From assembly GCA_030761205.1 (NCBI GenBank), contig JAULJL010000001.1, forward strand, positions 35,535,145 through 35,599,144: a DNA stretch of 64,000 bases, written 5' to 3'. Below are positions 24,588 through 35,756 of the stretch, one piece after another. The notes beneath the pieces are model-generated. The model made no database searches and was not told the origin of the DNA. It saw only the letters and a program-made list of their open reading frames with translations. Position numbers and translations under genes: made by a program. Every line of letters begins with the position of its first letter. Within the stretch, counting starts at the first letter, position 1. The stretch comes from Fremontodendron californicum. Taxonomy: Eukaryota; Streptophyta; Magnoliopsida; Malvales; Malvaceae.

Positions 24588-25140
24588 CAAAGCATATGTA
24601 GAGAAGGTGGAAGCGAGATGACAAGCTCTCCCGGAGCAAGTACATGGCTTAAATGTGGAGAGATCAGCTGCCCTGCCCTGCCATGCCCTACGTTTCAGAC
24701 CCACAGGCACAGTTAAGTTCACCAACTACATATTCACCATCTAAATATATAATACATAATATATTTCCAGTTAAATGGACGTGGGCAACACTAACTAGTA
24801 CTAACCCAATGACAACCAGGTCATTCTTTTTGACTCGATCGGTCTAATGATAAATAAACATTCACAACCTGTTCTGCACCCAAAAGGATGCTGGAGGAGT
24901 TGCCGGCTCGGAGTCGGTGACCATTGAAAGTGATTGAAGATCGTACGTGATTTAAAAATAGTAACTCTGAGGTCTGGCATTGAATTAGTCAAAATGATAA
25001 AAGACATATAAGAGGAAAATCAATTAAAACCTGCAGGCTGGAAAAGGGTTATGGCGGTAGTTCCAGATTGAATATATGGATATAGAATTAATTGAAAGGA
25101 CTCTAATTCTAGATTGATTGAATGTATTGATATAGAATTA
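23960..25140. other. Intergenic DNA with TA microsatellite
   Basis: No gene is seen. A TA dinucleotide microsatellite lies at about 24559-24587. Confidence 0.5.
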
Positions 25141-25501
25141 GAATATACTAAGAATACTTCCGCGCGATTTGCGGCCTATGAATTATCATAATTGAAATTA
25201 AAATTACATAAATTTATTTTTTAGTTTTGAAATTAAGAACATGTTTAAAACAAAAATACTTTTCATTCTAACCTTTTAAGAGTTTATAATATTTTAATTA
25301 TATTATAATCTTCATTATCAATTTCTTCTAATTTTTTTTATATCTTTTATTAATATTATAAATCACTTTTCAAAAAAGTAATTTGCTCAATTACATTGTG
25401 AAAAATATTGGTCCACGTATATTTCAAAAAATTATCATAATTGCCCATTGCTAAGATTGCAATGGAGTCACCACCAATTTCGTAATGAATTTATATTTGA
25501 T

Positions 25502-25660
25502 GAACTGTCAGTGTATAGATCTATACAATGATAGTACATCTTATGATACCACATGTCGGATTAAGGGTTAATGGTTAGGAGTTAGGGTTAGTGTTAGAGG
25601 TTAGTGATTAATTTTTTAATAAGGCGTCAATGTAGAATTCACTGTCAAGTCAGCATTCAT
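25502..25660. repeat. Dispersed repeat with degenerate TTAGGG-like core, copy 2
   Basis: It starts with GTCAGTGTATAGATCTATAC (an inverted motif) followed by ATAGTACATCTTATGATACC and irregular TTAGGGTTAGTGTTAG units. It ends near GATTAATTTTTTAATAAGGC. The order of parts matches copy 1 at 5849-6125, including the GGTTAATTTTTTATGAGG end. Confidence 0.6.
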
Positions 25661-25689
25661 ACTTGGAACAAAGAACTATTATCACTTAT

Positions 25690-25800
25690 AATAAATATTA
25701 CATATAAATAGAATTAAATTTCATCCTCATAGTTAAAAATTAAAATATAATTTCTCAAACTAATTTAATTAAAAATGCTTAAATTGCTCATATTTACTCA
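25690..25800. repeat. Arm of a ~110-bp inverted repeat (partner 29130-29245)
   Basis: AAATATTACATATAAATAGA and AAAATATAATTTCTCAAA in this arm recur as reverse complements in the same order at 29130-29245. Identity is roughly 85% by eye over about 110 bp. The arms are about 3.3 kb apart and enclose the Helitron-like material. Confidence 0.6.
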
Positions 25801-25949
25801 AAAAATATTTGAAAATATTATATTCTACGTTTTTGTTTCTATTGTATTTTGTATGAGGAGCATGTTAGCCGTTTGGTTGATCATTTTATTCATTAAATAA
25901 AAAATCTAATAATATATTAGATATAATTAAAATAGTACGAATAAGAAAC

Positions 25950-26171
25950 CGATATTTATAGAAAAAGGATTAGTAACATAAATTACCCCTAATTAATTCA
26001 AAAAATGTAACATATCTCAAAAATATAAAAACACCCATTAATTCCAACCTAATTAATTATTTAATTAAATATCAAATATATGTCACTTTTACCTAATTTT
26101 TAAAAATGCCTAAACTACCCTTATTTACTCTAGAAGACTAAGAGGGAGTAGGAAATACTATATTATATAGA
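25950..26171 (-). repeat. Helitron-like 5' terminal segment, copy 1
   Basis: On the minus strand it starts A|TCTATATAATATAGTATTTC, followed by CCTCTTAGTCTTCTAGAGTA and a conserved AT-rich tract of about 200 bp. The same segment recurs at 26172-26294 (continued at 27679-27694), 30664-30885 and 32590-32825. A TC start next to a host A is what Helitron 5' ends look like. No helicase or Rep coding sequence is present. A weak 3' end candidate for this copy is a hairpin at 25160-25175. Confidence 0.45.
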
Positions 26172-26294
26172 TTAATTCCAACCTAATTAATTATTTAATT
26201 AAATATCAAATAATGGAATTTCACTTTTACCTAAATTTTTTAAAATGTCTAAACTACCCCTATTTACTCTAGAAGGCTAAGAGGAGGTGGGAAA
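26172..26294 (-). repeat. Second, abutting 5' terminal segment interrupted by the Helitron-like element
   Basis: This repeats the last ~125 bp of copy 1 directly next to it. It stops at GTGGGAAA (26294) and resumes as TACTATATTATATAGATT at 27679, after the inserted element. The uninterrupted sequence is seen at 26150-26171 and 32810-32825. Confidence 0.6.
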
Positions 26295-27678
26295 TTCATT
26301 ATATAAATTTTACATTTTTTGCTCAATTTTGGTGTGGCCATGTTGGGCCCTTCATAGGTGGCCCACGCCATTTTTTTTTTTGGTGTGGACCTCTCTTTTT
26401 TGGATTGTTGAGAGCAAAGAGAAAGAAAAAAAAAATCAAAAAATTTGTGTTATTTTTGTGTGTTTAAAGTATTATAAATTGATATAATTTTTTACATGTT
26501 AATAATTCATTTTGTGTATATTTTTAAGCGTTCGTGTATCCGTATCGTGTTTGTATTATTTTTCATGTTGTGTTTTTAATAATTTTTTCTATGTTGTATT
26601 CGTGACGTGTTCGTCTTCTTTTTTTTTCTTCAAAATATTATAAATTTATATAAATTTTACACGTTAATAATTCGTTTTATGAATATTTTTACAAGTTCGT
26701 ATATTCGTGTCGTGTTCATGTTATTTTTCGTGTTGTGTTTTAATTATTTTTTCAATTTTGTGTTCATGTCGTATCTTAATTCATCTCATATTTTACGTAA
26801 TTTGTCATTGTGATTAAATTTAGAGAAAAATTTGTGTGTTCGTGCCGTATCTCAATTTATGACATATTTTGTATAATTTATTATAATTATTCAATTTAAT
26901 GAAAAAATTGTGTTCGTAATGTGTTCGTTTTTTTTTTTTTAATATTTTCAAAGTATTATAAATTTATATAAATGTTTACACATTAATAATTAGTTTTATC
27001 CAATAATTTATATAAACTATTATAAATTTATAAAAAAAAAAATTACACGTTAATAATTCGTTTTATGTATATTTTCACACGTTCGTATATTCGTGTCGTG
27101 TTCATGTTATTTTTCGTGTTGTGTTTTAATTATTTTTCCTATGTTGTGTTCGTTTCATGTCTCAATTCATGATATATGTTACATAATTTGTCATAATTAT
27201 TCAATTTAGAGAAAAATTTGTGTGTTCATGTAATTTTTTTTGTGTTTTTAAAGTATTAAACTTTATATAAATTTTTACACGTTAATAATTTATATAAAGT
27301 ATTATAAATTTATATAAATTTTTACACGTTTGTGTATTCGCGTTCATGTAATTTTTACATATTTTACATAGTTTGTCATTGTGATTTAATTTTTTTTAAA
27401 AAAATTGTGTGTTCTTATCGTGTCTCAATTTATGACATATTTTGCATAATTTGTCAGGGTGGTTCAATTTAAAAAAAAATGTGTTTTTTATAACGTGTTC
27501 ATATTATTTTTTTATGTTTCCCAAAAAATGTGTTTTTTATAATTTTTTTCATGTTAATAATTAATTTTATACGTTATTAATTTATGTGTTCATAACATTG
27601 TTGTCATTACTATTACAAAAATAGAAAGCGAATCGTTTCACCCGCAGCGTAGTGCGGGGTTTTTTTTTTTTTTTCTAG
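26295..27678 (+). mobile_element. Non-autonomous Helitron-like element (1384 bp)
   Basis: Both boundaries are set by comparison with unoccupied copies of the host repeat (26150-26171, 32810-32825): GGAAA | insertion | TACTATATTATATAG, that is, insertion between A and T. The 3' end has a hairpin with stem CCCGC (27641-27645) and GCGGG (27654-27658), then a T-run and terminal CTAG, the classic Helitron 3' structure. The 5' end reads TTCATTATATAAAT, one base off the usual TC start. There is no Rep/helicase gene. The interior is largely degenerate tandem copies of a unit with CACGTTAATAATTCG and CGTGTCGTGTTCATG motifs. Confidence 0.65.
26490..27360 (+). repeat. Degenerate tandem repeats inside the Helitron-like element
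   Basis: Units begin near 26490, 26655, 27040 and 27270. They share TTTACACGTTAATAATTCG, a TATTCGTGTCGTGTTCATG block and a GACATATTTTACATAATTTG block, with variable length (about 200-400 bp). Related sequence in reverse orientation lies at 21760-21890 and 22786-22950. Confidence 0.6.
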
Positions 27679-27694
27679 TACTATATTATATAGA

Positions 27695-29719
27695 TTAAAA
27701 TAATATCATTTAATATATTTAACATATCATTAATTAATAAATTTATTACGTACTATAATTTGATAAAATAATATCATTTAATATATTCAACATATTATTA
27801 ATTAATAAATTTATTAAGTACTATATTTGATAAAATTAGATATTATTTTATTAAATAATATAATTTAATATTGAATAATTATTTGATATAAATTTAAAAT
27901 AAATATCTAGAATTATTTAATGAATATTTAATATTGAATAATGTTTTATATTATTTTTTAATATAGAGGCATTTTCAATTAATATTTGATTTGTAGTTAA
28001 CTGAGTATTAAGTTAAATAATGAAAGTCCTCTCTCATCTCATAAATCATAACCTTCACATCTTAGTACTTATACTTGATCCTTAAAAGTTAAAAGCTTAA
28101 AAATTAAATGTTGAATAATACCACTTCTAGACATATTGTAGGAAATTAATTAATACGATAAATATTTTTTATTACAATAAATAATTTTTTAATAATTTCA
28201 ATCCTCAAAACATAAGATTCCAGTAAGGATGTTTCAAATTCAAACTTTTTTGGTATTCATATGATTTTTTTTTTTTTTAAATCTTTTTCTATATAGTTCA
28301 AACCCGATCTCCATTTGTATAATAAATAATTTAGTGTATTGTGTTAAATTAATATATGATAAGTAAATACAAAATTTAATTTAATGCTATATTTATAATT
28401 ATTTAATATTTTATAACATTTAAATTTAAAGATAAAAACCAACAATAAAATCATAAGCATTGATGTATTCCATCTTACTTTATTACTAAAATCATATGGA
28501 ATGATGAATTCATTCTAATTCTTTTTTCATAATTAATTATAAATATTTATACACATGAATAGGGAGAAGCGAAACTAACAGAGAAAAACAAAGTAACAGA
28601 AAATAAAATAAATGAGAAATTAATGGGTAAATGAACCCGTTGAAATTGGAAAAAGGAACAAAGACTTGAGATAAAGAAGAGAAAAGAAGAAATCTTTAAA
28701 GGTTAAAATATAGAATTAAATGTCCACCTTAATATTGAGTAATTATGATACATCAAACATCTTATTATTTCCTAAATTAATTCATTTCACAATACTTACA
28801 CTGTTCCTATTTACTCAAAAAGTGACCCTATTTACTTAGAATATGAGTGAGAAATATTATATTACAATATTTAAATTATCCTTTTGAAATATTAATTTTA
28901 GTACATTATTTTTATTGAAAATTTTTGGAGGTTATGATTTTCTTTAAATGATTTTCAATTTATGGCGGCTTTAATTTGATTTGGAAGTTACAAATTGAGT
29001 TATTTTTAATTGAAATTTTTTGAAGGTTATGTTTTCTTTAAACTGTTTTCAGTTTATGGATTGGTGGTTTTAATTTGATTTTGAAGTTATATTTAATAAT
29101 AGGAGTAGAAAATACATATATTTTTAACTCTTATTTTCAGTAAATATTAACACTTTAGGTTTGAATTAATTTGAGAAATTATATTTTCATTTTTAATACT
29201 GAGGATGAGATTTAATTCTATTTATATGTAATATTTCTTATATTTTTAAGTCAATAAATTATAAAATTAAGGCATAATAAATGACAATAAATTAATTATC
29301 AAAATGAAATTCCTAATAAAACCTGGTATTGAAACTCACATAATGAGTCATATCATGTTCACTCTATATCCATGGAGATTAATCCTTTTATAATTAATAG
29401 TTTGATTTATAATACCTCACACCACCAGCGACGTTAATAACCAATCCAGTAATGTATAAAGTATGCACTAATTGTATGAGAAGAACCATTTTTTTTTTTA
29501 TAAAAAAATAGTCATCATGCAATCTAAAATTTTGTTTTTATTAAAAAAATGCATACAATACCAAAAAGATATGAAGAAAGGATGAGGTTAAAATACTGAA
29601 TAATAATAATTTTGAAAAAAAATCAAATTTAAAAATCCACCCTTTCATTTTTTTTTTGAACAATACTTACTGTGGACCTAGCCCTGCACTTTCGAGTACT
29701 CTAACAATGGTTGTAGTTT
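27695..29719. other. Extremely AT-rich spacer
   Basis: No gene is recognised. There is a short direct duplication near 27700-27840 (ATAATATCATTTAATATATT twice). The second arm of the long inverted repeat lies at 29130-29245. Confidence 0.5.
29130..29245. repeat. Second arm of the ~110-bp inverted repeat
   Basis: This is the reverse complement of 25690-25800, with the shared blocks TTTGAGAAATTATATTTTCA-like and GATTTAATTCTATTTATATG-like. Confidence 0.6.
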
Positions 29720-30135
29720 TTATGTTTTAATCAAACAACTTACACTAAAATTAAATAGATTTACAATAATATGGTGAATGACATCTGGACATTCCTCTAC
29801 CCAAACCAAGTCTTCCCACCTATCTACTGCATGTTTGGCCAAAACATGAGTACCCTCATTGACATCTCTCCTTACATAGACTACTTTCCACCCCTGGAAA
29901 CTTTGAAGCCTCGACTTCACTTCTTACGTAAGATTTCCTATGCTGGAAAAATCCTATTTTGTCCTTCTAACTTGATTGAGTAAACCTCATGTCTCCTGCA
30001 AATTCAACCACTCTAATTGCATCTAGTGCTTCAATCACCATTGGCAGATGCACCCAATATAAAACCCTCTGCGTCTATTATTACTATTCCAATGCCATCC
30101 AAAGCTTCTGCAAAGTTGAGCTCACCATCAAACTT
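29720..30135 (-). pseudogene. RNase H domain relic of a LINE-type retrotransposon
   Basis: On the minus strand two frames give the parts of an RVT_3-type RNase H. Upstream is KFDGELNFAEALDGIGIVI followed by DAEGFILGAS, the first strand pair with the acidic position. Downstream (66-aa frame 29720-29920) is GWKVVYVRRDVNEGTHVLAK followed by VWVEECPDVI, the domain end with the conserved N...H...A signature. Stops and a frameshift between them (around 29925-30010) make it non-functional. This domain ends plant LINE polyproteins and their many genomic derivatives. No LINE endonuclease or RT was found here. Confidence 0.65.
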
Positions 30136-30227
30136 GACCACTTATGGCAATTGCTAATTTGTGTACATATACATTCTTTAATTTTTTGGATGTTAATTTC
30201 ATTTCAACACTTTGATTTTGTATATAA

Positions 30228-30885
30228 AGGAAATTTATATATTTGAAAGAGAGAAAGAGAAATAATTTTATATTAAATCAAGCTTACCTTCCCAGTTCCC
30301 AAATGCAAGATTTGGATTTTCATGGCTATTTTAGACCCTGAAAAATTTAAGAAGACAAAAAGATGATTCCAAATCAACACAACTAAAAAAATCATTAAAA
30401 TGTTATTTATACAAAAAAAAATTATAACTATAAAATAAAATTAATTAAAATAAATCCCAATTGACTCCCTACCATAAAATCAAAATTTAAAAGACTTTAA
30501 AACTATTGATTTCATAACCCAATTGAAACCCCCACAATAAAATCAAAACTTAAAAGATTTTAAAACTATTGATTTAATAAAAAAAATAACACTCCTCCCA
30601 ATAATAATATTAATAGGTATAATTATTTCAAACCAATGATCTACACCCATTAGTACCAATAAAAAACCGATATTTATAGAAAAAAAGATTAGTAACATAA
30701 ATTACCCCTAATTAATTCAAAAAATGTAACATATCTCAAAAATTTAAAAACACCCATTAATTCCAACCTAATTAATTATTTAATAAATATCAAATATATG
30801 GAATTCCACTTTTACCTAATTTTTTAAAAATGCCTAAACTACCCCTATTTACTCTAGAAGGCTAAGAGGGAGTGGGAAATACTAT
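30228..30885 (-). repeat. Direct repeat A, copy 1, with exon-like segment and Helitron-like end
   Basis: About 650 bp is repeated at 32140-32825. It includes a segment reading on the minus strand as an exon end and 5' splice site (MKIQILHLGTGK, then GTAAGC, around 30284-30330) and, at its right end, the Helitron-like 5' terminal segment (30664-30885). In this copy the terminal TATTATATAGA is missing and repeat B follows at once. The exon-like part may be captured gene sequence; the gene was not recognised. Confidence 0.55.
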
Positions 30886-31005
30886 AATACTAAACTTGAT
30901 TCTGCAATGCTAAAGTACAAAATCACAACAGATTAAATTATTAAGATGAATTCCTACAAAAAGAAAGACCAGTTTATAAATTCTATAAAATCAAAAACTA
31001 AAAAT
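30885..31005. repeat. Direct repeat B, copy 1
   Basis: About 120 bp from AATACTAAACTTGATTCTGC to ATCAAAAACTAAAAAT recurs at 31713-31834 with a few differences. Confidence 0.6.
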
Positions 31006-31712
31006 AGTCAGATTTTAGTTCTAATTAAATCAATAAAAAATCAAATACACAAAACTTCAGATAAGTTAATAAAATTAAGAACTGATAATTTTTTTTTTTT
31101 TAAATGAACTAATATTTGTAAATAGTCTCAAAAACAAAAGGGGAATAAAATCAAAAACCAATTTAAGAAAAATAACCCATTGTACAGTAGAAACCCAAAT
31201 TGAAATTAAGAAGAAATTTGATATGCAAAGTTTGCATAATACCCAAAGGTAGCAAGTATTTATAGACCTAACTATAAAAATCAAAGATAAAAAGTAACGG
31301 AAATTTGAGTTGAAACACATCAGATGAAAAGAGAAATTGAAATTCAAGACAAAAATGTGATTTAGGGTTTTGAAAAGGAAAATTTAAAAGGAGAAGGAAT
31401 GAAAGGTAGAGTAAATCATAATTTATTAGAGGAATTAAGAGATTTTGAAAAGGAAAAAAAAAAAGGGATGCGGTTTTTGGAGATAAGAAGAGTGAAATAT
31501 GCAAAGAAAAAAGTAACCAATTATTTTTAGTTTTTCTTTTATTCCAAACGTTTTTTCTTTTATTCCAAACATTTTTCTTTTCATAATAATATCCTGTTTC
31601 TATATCCATTATTATTTTATTTTTTTAAATGAAATCAATAATATATTCAAACATAAAAATCCTAAAAAAACTCCAGATTCCTACAACTAAAATACTCAAC
31701 ATCCATACACTC

Positions 31713-31834
31713 CTAATACTAAACTTGATTCTGCAATGTTAAAGTACAAAACCACAACAGATTAAATTATTAAGATGAAGTCTTATAAAAAGAAAGACCA
31801 GTTTAGAAATTCTATAAAATCAAAAACTAAAAAT
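31713..31834. repeat. Direct repeat B, copy 2
   Basis: Partner of 30885-31005, in the same orientation. Confidence 0.6.
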
Positions 31835-32139
31835 GAGCACTCCACTAATATTGATAGACAGGGGATATTAAAAAAACTTTTGTAATAATACCCGATAGCA
31901 TCAAAGCTAAATCGTCAATTGGCATAATTTGACAAAGATTTATTTATTTTTTCCATCCAAAACAGAAAGTAGCAATCCATTTCATGTGGCTAATTTCTGC
32001 TTTCCTTTTTTAAATTGTGGAGCAACTTGAAAATGGTTCAAGAAAGTATGCACACTGTTATTGTCATCATCAGATTCATAATAAAACTAACTAAAATAAT
32101 AAATCATTATAACTAAATTTCAAGAAGATAAAAAGCAAC

Positions 32140-32825
32140 ACAAATATATTTGAAAGAGAGAAGAGAAATAATTTTATATTAAATCAAGCTTACCTTCCCA
32201 GTTCCCAAATGCAAGATTTGGATTTTCATGGCTATTTTTCTTCTTACTTGAAAGTGGATTTAGACCCTAAAAAATTTAAGAAGACAAAAAGATGATTCCA
32301 TATCGACACAACTAATAAAATCATTAAAATGTTATTTATACAAAAAAATTATAACTGTAAAATAAAATTAATTACAATAAATCCCAATTGACACCCTACA
32401 ATAAAATCAAAATTTAAAAGACTTCAAAACTATTGATTTCATAACCCAATTGAAACCCCCACAATAAAATCAAAACTTAAAAGATTTTAAAACTATTGAT
32501 TTAATAAAAATATAACACTCCTCCCAATAATAATAATAATAATAATAAGTATAATTATTCAAACCAATGATCTACACCCATTAGTACCAATAAGAAACCG
32601 ATATTTATAGAAAAAAGATTAGTAACATAAATTACCCCTAATTAATTCAAAAAATGTAACATATCTCAAAAATATAAAAACACCGATTAATTTCAACCTA
32701 ATTAATTATTTAATTAAATATCAAATATATGGAATTTCACTTTTACCTAATTTTTTAAAATGCCTAAACTATCCCTATTTACTCTAGAAGGCTAAGAGGG
32801 AGTGAAAAATACTATATTATATAGA
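32140..32825 (-). repeat. Direct repeat A, copy 2, with full Helitron-like 5' end
   Basis: Same order as copy 1: ATTTGAAAGAGAG, the exon-like ATTTGGATTTTCATGGCTAT block, a poly-purine tract, then the ~230-bp terminal segment ending at 32825 with ACTATATTATATAGA complete. It carries a ~19-bp insertion after the exon-like block and a longer AAT microsatellite (about 32526-32547). Confidence 0.55.
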
Positions 32826-33087
32826 ATATATATAATGTCCGCTCAATTAATTAGAGTCTACGTCCGTTCGATATTGAATTTATGGCTGGAAAGTGAATTT
32901 ATCCATTCCATATATAATGTCCTGATTTAATTTTTTTTTTTTGTTTTATCAAAATTGTTAAAGTTTGACGGTATTTCATTTTCAAATGATTGTTTATTTA
33001 AATTTTGAAAATTTTGATAAAAAAGAAGTCAAACTAAAACATAAGGAATGAAACGAAAAGAGTATATATTTGAGGTTTTCTGATTTG

Positions 33088-35284
33088 TGTCATAACGTGC
33101 CAAATGTGAATCTAGTCTACTAGACATAAACATGGAGTCGCTACTAATTATTTAATTAGGTGTAATTAGTCACCTTTATGAATCTATCATTTTTAAAGTT
33201 ATCATAAGCTTGACTAAAATATCCTAAAAAGAATAGGTTCCGATCTACGTTTCAGAACTAGGTCCGGGAGTTCGGTTACGTGCGGGGAAGGATAAGCACC
33301 CCCGCAATGCCTATCATAAAGATAGTATCACATTAATCACATATTAGGTCTTAAAAGTCTTAATTAATCTACCAAGTAAATATTTATCATGCCAACTAAT
33401 CTAAAATAAAAATATATCATATTTATTATGCAAAAACAAAATAAATCATATCATATAAAATCCTAAAGCATGCAAAATTATCTAAAATCAAAATCCAAAG
33501 TCATGCAATAGTCTAATAATCATAAAAAATATATCCTAAATCATGCAAAATCATCTAAAAAAAATATCATAATAATCCTAATCATGCAATATCTAAAATA
33601 AAAAATAAAATATATCATAATAATCCTAATCATGCAATATATATATATATATAATATATTATAATAATCCTAATAATGCAATATCTGAAAAAAATAAAAA
33701 TAAATATCATAATAATTCTAATCATGCAATATCTAAAAAAATAAAAATAAATATCACAAATATATATAAAAAAACCCCTAAATCATGTAAACCAAGAATA
33801 TAATTAATCTCAAAATTATACCTGCCAAAAAAAAAAAATCAAACTAAAAATGAAATTAGTCCAAAATAAAATAAATGAATAACAATATAGTTAAATTAAA
33901 TGAAAATAGAAAAAACATAAAAAAGAAATAAAGAAAAACAGCAAAACAACAAAATAAAAAAATAAAAAAAATAATCCTAGAATATTACAAAAATAAATTA
34001 ATCAAATAATTAAATTAATCTAAATCTGAAACATGAAATAAAATAATGTTAGTAATATAAAATAAATAAATCATATATAATAATAATAAAATAAAAATAT
34101 CATCCAAACATATTATCATAAAACAAATTAATTATCTAATCATATAATTAAAAAGAATCATCTAATAATAATATAATTATCATCATATAATCATCATCAT
34201 GTAATAAATATGTAATTATCATATAATTAAAACAATAATCATATCATCATTATCAATCAATTATGCAATCATCATGCAAATCATCATCATATCCAATCAT
34301 GCTATCAATTATGCATTCATCATGCAAATAACAATTTAAAATAAATAAAAATTATATATATATATCAAAAAACAAAACGTAAAGAATGAAACAGAATGAA
34401 AACAAAATTACAAAATCCTTGAGAATCTCACCAAACATAAGTGTGGAGTCATAAAACAATTTGCAGCTTTAATGCCGTCCTTCATATACCTCAGAGCAGC
34501 AACAGCTCCAACCTCCATTGTGGTCCAATGCATATCAATGTTATCTACCCCATTCATGAGCAAGGCATCAATTGTAGTTTCTCTATTCTCATTTGGGCTT
34601 CCACCAAGGCCCATTGTACGTACCATCATACCTCAACTCCTCGCAAGCAGAACAACCTTCCACCATCGTATCAACAACATTGAACCCCTTATCAACTGCT
34701 TCCCACGCAACTCTCACAGCCTCCAAGAAAGGCCATGTGCTCACCACTATTGGGTACTTCCCTGAATCCTCAACCTCTTTTTATCCTGTCACCTGTAAAA
34801 AAAAAACTTTCTCCTTTTCTCAAATCTCAAGAACACTGATGAATGTTTTTCAAGAACCCAAAATTGGGCCGCTTCTTTCGTCGTGTTTGCCGAATTTGTG
34901 CTGTGTATTCTCTGCTGATTGTATCTCAAAATTGTGTTGAGATTCCCCTATTTGTTGTTTTTAATCATTCAGGCCTCTCTTCCCAGTGTTATTTGCTATT
35001 GAATTTATAGAAAGAATAAAGAGGAGTCCCAATTCAATCGGGTATATAGTTTCAATTCATTTCGGTTTTGAAATCTAATCTGATAAAGAGTTCCTTTCAT
35101 CTTCAAAAGACAATCCTGATATGAGGGAGAGATCAAGTTCAATCCAAACTAATCTTTTTATCATTTCCCTTTTTTTCCCCCTTTTTTTAATAATTCCGAA
35201 AAATGAAAAAAAAAATAGAATTAAACAATTAATTAATTAAAAATAAAAATAAAAACATAACCTAAATAAAATTCGGTGTCTACA
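33088..35284 (-). repeat. 3' LTR of the gag-only gypsy element (2197 bp)
   Basis: On the plus strand it runs from TGTCATAACG to GTGTCTACA. It contains an AT-rich array of AATCCTAATCATGCAATATC units (about 33540-33780), ATC/ATA-rich sequence, and the captured glycosylasparaginase piece at 34440-34796. The copy number of the array differs from the other LTR. Confidence 0.9.
34440..34796 (-). pseudogene. Captured glycosylasparaginase (L-asparaginase 3-like) fragment in the 3' LTR
   Basis: On the minus strand the N-terminal part of a plant glycosylasparaginase can be followed: GKYPIVVSTWPFLEAV-like sequence, AVDKGFNVVDTMVEGCSACE-like sequence and LRYDGT, then a frameshift, then GLGGSPNENRETTIDALLMN, then TMEVGAVAALRYMKDGIKAA. 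The family's C-terminal catalytic subunit is represented only by its start (TMEVGAVA, containing the autoprocessing threonine). The short DNIDMHW insert before it, the frameshift and the loss of everything after KAAN make it non-functional. This LTR keeps the PNEN part that the other LTR copy has lost. Confidence 0.75.
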
Positions 35285-35303
35285 GTTGCCCCTCTTTGTG
35301 CAT
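35285..35303 (-). other. Polypurine tract
   Basis: On the minus strand CACAAAGAGGGGCAAC lies directly before the 3' LTR start TGTAGACACC. A purine-rich run at this place primes plus-strand synthesis in LTR retrotransposons. Confidence 0.75.
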
Positions 35304-35349
35304 TCCCTGAGAAACAGGGGATGCGCAAAGACGGACACCTTCATGTTCT

Positions 35350-35756
35350 AAAAACTCCTCTAAATGAGACATAAACTTTAAATAAATCCCAACGAAGAAA
35401 AACTCCTCCCAATGAGGCTTTAACTTTAAAATATCAAACGATGAAAAACTCCTCCCAACGAGGCATCGACTTTAAATGAAAAAAAACTCCTACCAACGAG
35501 GCATCAACTTTAAATGAAAAAAACTCCTACCAGCGAGGCGTCAACTTTAAATGAAAAAAAACTCCTCCGAACGAGGCATCAACTTTAAATGAAAAAAAAC
35601 TCCTACCAGTAAGGCATCAACTTTAAATGAAAAAATTTCTCCCAACGAGGCATCAACTTTAAATGAAAAAAACTCTTACGAGCGAGGCATCAACTTTAAA
35701 TGAAAAAAACTCACTTTAAAAAAACTCCTCCCAACGAGGCATCAACTTTAAAATTC
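35350..35756. repeat. Tandem array, ~38-bp unit
   Basis: About ten copies of a unit containing AACTCCTCCCAACGAGGCAT and CAACTTTAAATGAAA, with small length changes, occupy the internal region of the gypsy element between the PPT and gag. Confidence 0.8.
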
